From NCBI GenBank assembly GCA_947448105.1, contig CANFNE010000152.1, positions 1 through 6,218 on the forward strand: 6,218 bases of DNA, given 5' to 3'. The notes beneath the pieces are model-generated. The model searched no databases. It was not told the DNA's origin and worked only from the letters and a program-made list of their open reading frames with translations. This DNA comes from Burkholderiales bacterium. GTDB lineage: Bacteria; Pseudomonadota; Gammaproteobacteria; Burkholderiales; Burkholderiaceae_C. Positions 1-5,500 of this stretch are shown here, one piece after another (position 1 is the stretch's first letter; the number at the start of each line of letters is the position of its first letter). Both the position numbers and the translations under genes were made by a program.

Positions 1-323
1 AGGACGGCGCCTGGATAGAAGCCCAGTGCGGCGAGCAGGAATATGTACTCAACGTCGGTGACATGCTGGAGTTGCTGACCGGTGGGCGTTTGGTGTCCAC
101 GCCGCACCGCGTGACCAACCGCAGCGCGCGCCAGCGGCAGTCTTTCCCGTATTTTTCGGTGCCGCGCTATGACGTGGTGGTGGCGCCGCTGCTGCCGCCC
201 GTGGCCGGTTTCGGCCGCAGCCCCTTGCAGTCGGGCGCAGCCAGCCACGACATCTGGTATTCCAACTGGCCCGACGAGGCGGTCAGGGACGAGGCCATCG
301 ACCTGGGCAATTATGCGGATTGA
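1..323 (+). CDS. C-terminal part of an isopenicillin N synthase-family 2-oxoglutarate/Fe(II) oxygenase (5' end outside window)
   Basis: The reading frame is open from base 3, so the gene begins upstream of the window; 106 codons are visible before the TGA at 321-323. The visible part is the end of the jelly-roll fold of non-haem iron oxygenases. It contains the usual NVGDMLELLTGG stretch, then STPHRV, whose histidine (codon 105-107) would be the third, distal iron ligand of the HxD...H triad. A few residues later comes RQSFPYF, whose Arg-x-Ser (arginine codon 135-137) matches the 2-oxoglutarate or substrate carboxylate-binding RxS motif. These features are typical of the isopenicillin N synthase/2OG-oxygenase family, whose members use Fe(II) and O2, usually with 2-oxoglutarate, to oxidise small molecules in the cytoplasm. 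The HxD half of the iron site and anything that would give substrate specificity lie outside the window, so the substrate cannot be named. The family call is firm; the function is unknown. Confidence 0.85.
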   Translation, partial: DGAWIEAQCGEQEYVLNVGDMLELLTGGRLVSTPHRVTNRSARQRQSFPYFSVPRYDVVVAPLLPPVAGFGRSPLQSGAASHDIWYSNWPDEAVRDEAIDLGNYAD

Positions 324-366
324 GCCCTGTATGGACGCTGTGCGGGGCACGTAAAATCTGCCGAAC

Positions 367-404
367 GGGCGCTCTGGCGCCCCGGCCCGCAGCCCCGGCG
401 CCAG
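367..404. repeat. Overlapping GC-rich inverted repeats between the oxygenase and the first CNB gene
   Basis: GGGCGC (367-372) and GCGCCC (377-382) can form a 6-bp hairpin with a four-base loop. CTGGCGCC (374-381) and GGCGCCAG (397-404) can form an alternative 8-bp hairpin with a 15-base loop. The two share bases 377-381, so they exclude each other. Neither is followed by a T-run on the plus strand, so neither is a canonical intrinsic terminator. They could help end transcription of the oxygenase, act as an attenuator-like leader for the downstream genes, or simply reflect high GC. The rest of the 324-441 gap holds only a weak -10-like TAAAAT (352-357) with no good -35 partner. Confidence 0.4.
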
Positions 405-430
405 CAGCCCAGGCGTATCTCCCCTCAAGA

Positions 431-435
431 AAGGA
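431..435 (+). promoter_or_regulatory. Ribosome binding site for the first CNB gene
   Basis: AAGGA at 431-435 lies six bases before the GTG at 442. It is the best Shine-Dalgarno match in the plus-strand cluster, and it is the main reason for choosing the GTG as the start. Confidence 0.7.
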
Positions 436-441
436 CTTTGC

Positions 442-912
442 GTGCCCAACCTCCGAGCGAGTTTTGCGGTGGACAGTGATCGCCTGAAAGGCTTTGGCAT
501 CCTGGATCCGCGCTCGGCCCATGCCCTGGAAATTTTCAAGTCCGGGACATTGACCAGCGACGAGCGCCTGTACCTGAGTTTGTGGGGTTCGGCCTTGCTG
601 AGTTCCATCTCCTTTGAGCCCAAGCGCCGCATCATTGCAGTGGGTGAAACCGTGGAGCAAGCCTATTTGGTGGTCAGCGGAACCCTGGTCGCTACGCAGG
701 GCGATGATATTTACCGCCTTGGGCCGGGCGCGGTGCTGGGACTGGCCGAGGGCGTGATCAACCAGCCCAGCAAATACAGCGTCATTTCCGTGACGGCGGT
801 TCAGGCCCGGGTGATTCCCTTGCACCGCATCGACGCCATCGTGGCCAAGCTGCCGTTAGAGGTGCGATCGATTTTGCAGACGGTGATCAAGCGTACCTTG
901 GCGCTGCCCTGA
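442..912 (+). CDS. Small cyclic-nucleotide-binding-fold protein, degenerate ligand pocket
   Basis: This 156-aa protein starts at GTG 442 behind a good AAGGA site. Residues about 1-53 are a helical lead with no recognised domain. Residues about 54-150 read as a cyclic-nucleotide-binding (Crp/CAP-like) beta roll: the strand-turn LVVSGTL (76-82), YRLGPGAVLGLAEG (91-104), a long hydrophobic strand pair (112-128), and a closing helix (129-152). The phosphate-binding cassette is atypical. Where ligand-binding members have FGE...RSA, this protein has LGLAEG...PSKYSV, so the Glu that holds the ribose and the Arg that holds the cyclic phosphate are not evident. It may bind something else, or serve as a structural or regulatory partner. 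There is no helix-turn-helix, kinase or channel domain, so it is not a transcription factor of the Crp type. A second CNB gene follows after 34 bases and a cyclic-nucleotide phosphodiesterase after that, suggesting a shared signalling function. The fold call is good; the role is inferred. Confidence 0.75.
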   Translation: MPNLRASFAVDSDRLKGFGILDPRSAHALEIFKSGTLTSDERLYLSLWGSALLSSISFEPKRRIIAVGETVEQAYLVVSGTLVATQGDDIYRLGPGAVLGLAEGVINQPSKYSVISVTAVQARVIPLHRIDAIVAKLPLEVRSILQTVIKRTLALP

Positions 913-946
913 TGCGTACAACGCAAGCCCCAACCCCCACACCCCC

Positions 947-1291
947 ATGAGCCAATTTGCCACCCAAAGCTTCTCGGACGGCGCGCTGATCTTTAACGCA
1001 GGCGATGTCGCCTCCCATCTGTATTTCATCCAGTCCGGCACCGTTGAAATGCTCAACGCACAAGGCCTGGTGTTCGCCGAGGTCGCCCAGGGCCAGACCT
1101 TTGGCGAGGCCGCCATTTTGCAAGGCGGCATCCGCAGCGCCACCGTTCGCGCCAAGGGCCCGGTGACCTGCACCTTGATGGGCGCCCAAGACGCCTGCGA
1201 ACTGTTGCAAACCTATTCGCCCTTGCTGGTGACGATTGTCGAAGCGCTGTTGCTGCAGCAAAGCATGCACAACACCATGCGCCATGGCTGA
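947..1291 (+). CDS. Stand-alone cyclic-nucleotide-binding domain protein with intact phosphate-binding cassette
   Basis: At 114 aa this is essentially one Crp/CAP-type cyclic-nucleotide-binding domain and nothing else. Residues 8-36 match the opening strands, with LYFIQSGTVEML (25-36) as the classic strand-turn-strand. FGEAAIL (52-58) followed by IRSATVRAKG (62-71) is the phosphate-binding cassette. Glu54 and Arg63 fall where CRP uses Glu72 and Arg82 to hold the ribose and cyclic phosphate, so binding of cAMP or cGMP is plausible. A C-terminal helix (about 88-110) could be the lid or an oligomerisation helix. No DNA-binding or enzymatic domain is attached. The ATG at 947 is the only sensible start in frame, yet the C-rich leader before it has no Shine-Dalgarno sequence, so translation may be coupled to the preceding gene 34 bases upstream. 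The stop at 1289-1291 lies 12 bases before the phosphodiesterase start. Probably a ligand-sensing subunit that acts on a partner protein; that role is inferred. Confidence 0.8.
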   Translation: MSQFATQSFSDGALIFNAGDVASHLYFIQSGTVEMLNAQGLVFAEVAQGQTFGEAAILQGGIRSATVRAKGPVTCTLMGAQDACELLQTYSPLLVTIVEALLLQQSMHNTMRHG

Positions 1292-1293
1292 GG
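1290..1293 (+). promoter_or_regulatory. Ribosome binding site of the phosphodiesterase gene, overlapping the upstream stop codon
   Basis: GAGG at 1290-1293 overlaps the TGA stop (1289-1291) of the small CNB gene and sits 10 bases before the GTG at 1304. The frame is closed by that same TGA, so 1304 is the earliest possible start. The arrangement suggests translational coupling of the two genes. Confidence 0.55.
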
Positions 1294-1303
1294 TGTTGGC
1301 ACG

Positions 1304-2161
1304 GTGTTAAGCGCAGATTCGGCCTTTTTGGACAATAGCGCGGGTGATTGGCGCGCTTGCCTGGATACTTCACTGGCCTGTGTGCGCCAGTCCTGGGGAG
1401 GATCTTGGGTCGGCTTGCCCGTGTTGCTTGAAGCCTGTATCCATTTTCTGGGCCTCGGTGGCACGGCCTCCCCCCAGACCGGTTCCCTATTGCTTGCCGT
1501 TGCGCGCCAGATAGCCGCCCAAATCGAGGCCGAAGGCGGCTGCGGTGCGGACAGTGCGGAACCCGGCTACCACAACCGCCTGCATTTCTCGGATTCGTTG
1601 ACCACCATCACGCTGCAAGCGGCCATCGAGAGCGAGCGTCTGGGTGTGGACGATGGCGACTGGAAGGCCGCCTTGCTGTTGATCGCGCTGGCCCACGACT
1701 TCCGCCACCCCGGGCGGGTCAACCGCATGCGTGCGGAAATTGAGCAACAGTCTTTTGACGCGCTCAAGCCCTACCTGCTGCAAAACGCGGTGCCCGTGTC
1801 CTGGATGCAGCGCATTGAAGCGGTAATCCTGCGCTCTGACTTTTTGTTGGTGGCGGAGAACCACCGGCGCGTTGCGGGTCAGGAATTTTCGTGGTGCACT
1901 GACTGGGCCACCGTGTTGTTAAACGAGGCCGACATCATGGCCAGCGCCAGCCCGCTGTTTGGCCCCCAACTGAGCCGCGCCCTGGCCGCCGAGTGGGAGC
2001 GGATCGGGTTTGCGGCCTCCCAGTCGGTCGCCACTGCGCAGGGCCGCATTGCGTTCTTGCAGAGCATTGAATTCAGCAGCCCATCGTCTGTCGTACTGGG
2101 TGCGGCGCAGCAGGTGCGCCAGCAGCTGGCCGATGCCCTTGCGGCAGACCTGCAGCTTTAG
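1304..2161 (+). CDS. Class I (eukaryotic-type) 3',5'-cyclic-nucleotide phosphodiesterase
   Basis: This 285-aa protein starts at GTG. Residues 1-80 are a helical N-terminal region without a GAF, PAS or other recognised sensor domain. The catalytic region then carries the class I PDE landmarks in order. YHNRLHFSDS (89-98) supplies His90, the proposed proton donor, and metal ligand His94. ALAHDFRHPG (128-137) supplies metal ligands His131-Asp132 and the HPG signature. LLNEADI (205-211) supplies metal ligand Asp210. ATAQGRIAFL (243-252) places Gln246 where these enzymes have the invariant glutamine that contacts the purine. The expected reaction is hydrolysis of cAMP and/or cGMP to the 5'-nucleotide by a two-metal HD-type site in the cytoplasm; there is no signal peptide or membrane segment. 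Class I enzymes are best known from eukaryotes, while characterised bacterial cAMP phosphodiesterases are mostly class II or III, so the family is notable here. It follows two CNB-fold genes and is probably in one operon with them. Its stop overlaps the convergent crotonase gene. Purine preference cannot be read from the sequence. Confidence 0.85.
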   Translation: MLSADSAFLDNSAGDWRACLDTSLACVRQSWGGSWVGLPVLLEACIHFLGLGGTASPQTGSLLLAVARQIAAQIEAEGGCGADSAEPGYHNRLHFSDSLTTITLQAAIESERLGVDDGDWKAALLLIALAHDFRHPGRVNRMRAEIEQQSFDALKPYLLQNAVPVSWMQRIEAVILRSDFLLVAENHRRVAGQEFSWCTDWATVLLNEADIMASASPLFGPQLSRALAAEWERIGFAASQSVATAQGRIAFLQSIEFSSPSSVVLGAAQQVRQQLADALAADLQL

Positions 2162-3000
2162 CCCAAATCCTGAAACGAGCGCAGAGCGGCCAGTGGGGGA
2201 AAGTCTGCGCTGCGCTTGGTCTTCATGGCGGTAACGGCCTCGCCCACGTGGCGGTTGCTCCAAATCGCCGCCTGCAGCCAGCCCATTTGCGACAGCGACT
2301 CGTCCACCGTGTGGTCGCGCGCGTAATGGACCGCTTGCTTGGTGCCCCAAATGGCGATGGGCGGTTTGCTGGCAATCTCGCGCGCGCACTGCATGGCGGC
2401 CTCCAGCGCCGCCTCGGGCGTGGGCAGCACGGCGTTGACCAGGCCATACTGCAAAGCCTGCTCGGCGCCCATGCGCCGACCGGTGTACGCCAGCTCTTTG
2501 ACCACGGCCAGGGGAATCAGCTTGGGCAGGCGCTGCAGGGTGCCCACGTCGGCCACCATGCCGATATTGATTTCCTGGATGCAGAAGAAGGCCTCGGCAC
2601 TTGCGTAACGCAGGCAGCAGGCGGTGACCATGTCCACCGCTCCGCCAATGCAGCCGCCTTGGATGGCCGCAATCACCGGAATGCGCAGCTTTTCTAACTT
2701 GGTGAAGGTGGCTTGCATGTCGGTGAGGGAGTCAAACATGGCGGCGCGCCCCTCGGGGCTCTTGTCGTCCATTTGGATGGCGCCCGCAAAAGTGTCCAAC
2801 GCCATGCCCGCGCTGAAGTGCTTGCCGGTGCTGCTAATCACCAGCACGCGCGCGCTGTTGCCGTGGTGCAGCTCCGTGAGCGCAGTGTCGAGCTCGCGCC
2901 AGAACACCGGGCCCATGGTGTTGAGGGTGTCGGGCTGGCGCAGCACCAGGTGGGCGATATGGTCTTCAATCGTCAGGGAAAAGCAGTGCATTGGGCTCAT
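2158..3000 (-). CDS. Crotonase-fold enzyme, probably a delta(3,5)-delta(2,4)-dienoyl-CoA isomerase
   Basis: With the ATG at 3000 the protein is 280 aa, the normal length for the enoyl-CoA hydratase/isomerase superfamily. That start has GGAG ten bases upstream; the frame stays open further, but the extra N-terminal residues are low-complexity and read against dinB. GKHFSAGMAL (59-68) and QGGCIGGAVDM (114-124) form the oxyanion-hole regions. The stretch QEINIGMVADVGTLQRLPK (142-160) resembles mammalian dienoyl-CoA isomerase ECH1, and the three ECH1 catalytic acids have counterparts: Asp123, Glu143 and Asp151. A plain hydratase would have two glutamates instead. The likely role is moving double bonds in 3,5-dienoyl-CoA during beta-oxidation of unsaturated fatty acids with odd-positioned double bonds. 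One oddity is ACC where relatives have ACD (127-129). Its start lies inside the 3' end of dinB (35-base overlap), so it is probably co-transcribed. The superfamily call is certain; the isomerase specificity is likely. Confidence 0.88.
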   Translation of the reverse strand: MSPMHCFSLTIEDHIAHLVLRQPDTLNTMGPVFWRELDTALTELHHGNSARVLVISSTGKHFSAGMALDTFAGAIQMDDKSPEGRAAMFDSLTDMQATFTKLEKLRIPVIAAIQGGCIGGAVDMVTACCLRYASAEAFFCIQEINIGMVADVGTLQRLPKLIPLAVVKELAYTGRRMGAEQALQYGLVNAVLPTPEAALEAAMQCAREIASKPPIAIWGTKQAVHYARDHTVDESLSQMGWLQAAIWSNRHVGEAVTAMKTKRSADFPPLAALRSFQDLG

Positions 3001-4213
3001 GGGGCTGGGTCTCCGAAGGTGGGGGGAGTAGCTTAGCTTCTTGCGCGCCCAGCAGCGAGCCAACCCTGACACCCAAGAGACGCAGGCGCCTGGCCAGCGG
3101 TGCGCGCTTGAGGCACTGGCCCGCAGCTGCGCGGATGGCGGCGGCGTCATCGGTGTATTGGGGCAGGGTGAGGTCGCGGGTGACGATGGAAAAGTCGTCA
3201 AAGCGCAGTTTGATCCCTATGGTTTTGCCCACATAGCCTTTGCGTTGCAGGTCTTGCGCCACCTGCTCGCACAGGCGGGTGAACAGCGCGCCAAGCTCAG
3301 CGCGGTCGCGCACCGCGTGCAGGTCACGCTCAAACGTGGTTTCGCGGCTCATGCTCACCGGCGCGCTCTCGGTGACCACGGGTCGGCTGTCGCGGCCCCA
3401 GGCGGCGTCGTGCAGCCAGGCGCCGGTCTTGTTGCCAAAGGTGGCGATCAACCAGCCGACCTCCCGCGCGGCGAGTTCGCCAATGGTGCGGATGCCATGG
3501 CTTTGCAGCTTTTCGTCGGACTTGGGGCCAATGCCATTGATCTTGCGGCAGGCCAGCGGCCAAATCAGGGGCTGCAGATCTTCTTCCAGCACCACAGAAA
3601 TGCCATGGGGCTTGTTGAACTCACTGGCCATCTTGGCCAGTAGCTTGTTGGGCGCCACGCCGACCGAACAGGTCAGGCCTGTGTCGTCAAAAATCGCTTT
3701 TTGGATCAGCCGGGCCAACACCCGTCCGCCCTCACGCTGGCCGCCGGGCACCTCGGTAAAGTCGATGTACACCTCGTCCACGCCCCGGTTTTCGATCACC
3801 GGCGCGATGTCGGCAATGATGGACTTGAAGCGCTGGGAATAGTGGCGGTACTGGGCAAAGTCCACCGGCAACAATATTGCCTGTGGGCAGAGTTTGGCGG
3901 CTTTCATCAGCCCCATGGCCGAGCCCACGCCAAACTGGCGCGCGGCATAGGTCGCCGTGGTGATGACGCCGCGCCCGGTGTAAGCAGCCAGCCTGGGGAA
4001 AAAGTCCAGGGGAATGGCGGCCAGGTCGTCTTGTGTCCAGGCCTGCGCGGGGTAGGCCAGGGCCAGGCGGCCCAGCAAATCGTCCTCTTGGCGCCTGCCA
4101 CCGCCAATAACGACGGGCAGGCCCTTGAGTTGCGGGTAGCGCAGCAGTTCCACGGACGCGTAAAACGCGTCCATGTCCAGGTGGGCAATGCGGCGGATCG
4201 GCTCTGGCTGCAC
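2966..4213 (-). CDS. dinB: DNA polymerase IV (Y-family translesion polymerase)
   Basis: This 415-aa protein starts at GTG (4211-4213), which gives the expected short lead into HLDMDAFYASVE (11-22). It copies damaged or distorted templates with low fidelity and no proofreading. The metal-binding carboxylates are Asp13, then Asp146 and Glu147 in VDEVYIDFT. Tyr18 is the steric gate that excludes ribonucleotides. Later come SVGVAPNKLLAKMAS (183-197), a helix-hairpin-helix region ACRKINGIGPKSDEKLQSHG (221-240), and the little-finger domain (about 280-390). Compared with E. coli DinB there are about 38 extra residues at 42-79, between VVIGGGR and GRGVITT in the fingers/palm region. The extreme C-terminus, NALLFPDD, has a Leu-Phe near the end and could serve as a beta-clamp-binding peptide (consensus QLxLF), though the glutamine is an asparagine. 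It starts 24 bases after the alpha-hydroxy-acid oxidase gene, and its 3' end overlaps the crotonase gene. No LexA box was seen nearby. The start lacks a strong Shine-Dalgarno; only GGGGG lies a few bases upstream. Confidence 0.95.
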   Translation of the reverse strand: MQPEPIRRIAHLDMDAFYASVELLRYPQLKGLPVVIGGGRRQEDDLLGRLALAYPAQAWTQDDLAAIPLDFFPRLAAYTGRGVITTATYAARQFGVGSAMGLMKAAKLCPQAILLPVDFAQYRHYSQRFKSIIADIAPVIENRGVDEVYIDFTEVPGGQREGGRVLARLIQKAIFDDTGLTCSVGVAPNKLLAKMASEFNKPHGISVVLEEDLQPLIWPLACRKINGIGPKSDEKLQSHGIRTIGELAAREVGWLIATFGNKTGAWLHDAAWGRDSRPVVTESAPVSMSRETTFERDLHAVRDRAELGALFTRLCEQVAQDLQRKGYVGKTIGIKLRFDDFSIVTRDLTLPQYTDDAAAIRAAAGQCLKRAPLARRLRLLGVRVGSLLGAQEAKLLPPPSETQPHEPNALLFPDD

Positions 4214-4237
4214 GCTGTTCGCCCCCGCGCCGCGCCT

Positions 4238-5389
4238 TTAGACGGGAAAGGTGCCGGGCAGCAAGATGCTTTTGTCCACCGTCTGGATGTCGGTGCGGCC
4301 GCAAAAAGCCATTGTGATGTCGAGCTCTTTGTGGATGATCTCCAGCGCCTTGGTGACGCCGGCCTCACCCATGGCGCCCAAGCCGTAGACCATGGCGCGG
4401 CCAATCAGCGTGCCGCGCGCGCCCAGCGCCCAGGCCTTGAGCACGTCTTGGCCCGAGCGGATGCCGCCGTCCATCCACACTTCCATCTGCGAACCCACGG
4501 CGTTGACGATGGCGGGCAGGGCTTCAATGCTGGACTGCGCGCCGTCCAATTGCCGCCCGCCGTGGTTGCTCACCACGATGGCGTCGGCGCCGCTTTGCGC
4601 GGCTAACTTCGCGTCTTCCACATCCTGAATACCCTTAAGGATGAGCTTGCCGCCCCATTGCTGCTTGACCCAGGCCACATCGGCCCAGGACAGGCGGGGG
4701 TCAAACTGCTCGTTGGTCCACGAGGCCAGCGAGCGCATATTGCTCACGCCCTTGACGTGGCCCACCAGGTTGCCAAAGGTGTGGCGCCGTGTGCCGGCCA
4801 TGCCCAAACACCAGCGCGGCTTGGTCATCAGGTTGATGATGTTGGCAATCGTGGGGCTGGGCGGGGCGGTCAGGCCGTTTTTCAGGTCTTTGTGGCGTTG
4901 GCCAATCACCTGCAAATCCAGGGTCAGCACCAGCGCGCTGCAACCGGCTTTGCGCACGCGTTCGATCATGTCGACCATGGCCTGGCGGTCGCGCATCATG
5001 TAGAGCTGGAACCAGAAGGGCGCAGTGGTGTGGGCGGCCACGTCTTCGATCGAGCAAATGCTCATGGTCGAGAGGATGAAGGGAATGCCAAATTTTTCCG
5101 CCGCCTTGGCCGCCTTGATCTCGCCATCGGCGCACTGCATGCCCGTCAGGCCCACCGGCGCAATGGCCACCGGCATCTTGACCTTGGTGCCCGCCATGGT
5201 GGTGGCGGTGCTGCGGTTTTCCATGTTGACGGCCACGCGTTGGCGCAGCTTGATCTTTTGAAAGTCCTGCTCGTTGGCGCGGTAGGTGCCTTCGGTCCAG
5301 CTGCCGGAGTCGGCGTAGTCATAAAACATGCGCGGCACGCGTTTTTCGGCCAAAACGCGCAGGTCTTCAATATTGGTGATCACAGCCAT
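4238..5389 (-). CDS. FMN-dependent alpha-hydroxy-acid oxidase/dehydrogenase (L-lactate dehydrogenase-like)
   Basis: With the ATG at 5389 this is a 383-aa single-domain FMN (beta/alpha)8-barrel protein of the LldD/glycolate oxidase family. The frame extends to an ATG at 5422, but that start has no ribosome site and adds 11 residues foreign to the family; MAVITNIEDLR is the usual beginning. Active-site and FMN landmarks are YDYADSG (23-29), PVGLTGM (79-84), WFQLYMMRDR (126-135), LILKGI with Lys252, SNHGGRQLDG (274-283) with catalytic His276 and Arg279, and DGGIRSG (307-313) with GRAMVYG (330-336). The enzyme oxidises an L-2-hydroxy acid to the 2-keto acid, passing electrons either to O2 or, as in LldD, to the quinone pool. 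Lactate is the likeliest substrate, but glycolate, mandelate or another hydroxy acid cannot be excluded from these conserved residues. There is no lldP permease or lldR regulator beside it. It lies 24 bases upstream of dinB and 111 bases downstream of the hemerythrin gene, so it probably heads an operon or extends one. Confidence 0.9.
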   Translation of the reverse strand: MAVITNIEDLRVLAEKRVPRMFYDYADSGSWTEGTYRANEQDFQKIKLRQRVAVNMENRSTATTMAGTKVKMPVAIAPVGLTGMQCADGEIKAAKAAEKFGIPFILSTMSICSIEDVAAHTTAPFWFQLYMMRDRQAMVDMIERVRKAGCSALVLTLDLQVIGQRHKDLKNGLTAPPSPTIANIINLMTKPRWCLGMAGTRRHTFGNLVGHVKGVSNMRSLASWTNEQFDPRLSWADVAWVKQQWGGKLILKGIQDVEDAKLAAQSGADAIVVSNHGGRQLDGAQSSIEALPAIVNAVGSQMEVWMDGGIRSGQDVLKAWALGARGTLIGRAMVYGLGAMGEAGVTKALEIIHKELDITMAFCGRTDIQTVDKSILLPGTFPV

Positions 5390-5500
5390 GGAGAGTCTCG
5401 CTTGGGATAAGAATAAAAGCATGGTAGCGCGCGGCCGTACGCTGACCGCGTGAAACCCGCTGGGGTTGGCCTGAAATTTCTTGCGTCTGAGAGCGTCCGA

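Noticed and set aside
320..357. Possible promoter for the CNB cluster: TTGAGC (320-325) and TAAAAT (352-357)
   Set aside because: The spacing is 26 bases, far from 17, and no other -35-like hexamer sits at a workable distance.
3001..3201. N-terminal extension of the crotonase frame up to 3201
   Set aside because: The extra residues are Pro/Ser/Arg-rich, resemble no crotonase N-terminus, and are the antisense-like off-frame reading of dinB, which is clearly the coding frame there.
5390..5500. LexA/SOS box or terminator between the hemerythrin and alpha-hydroxy-acid oxidase genes, or before dinB
   Set aside because: No CTGT-N8-ACAG-like site and no stem with a T-run was seen; the CGGCCG-centred symmetry near 5430 is weak.
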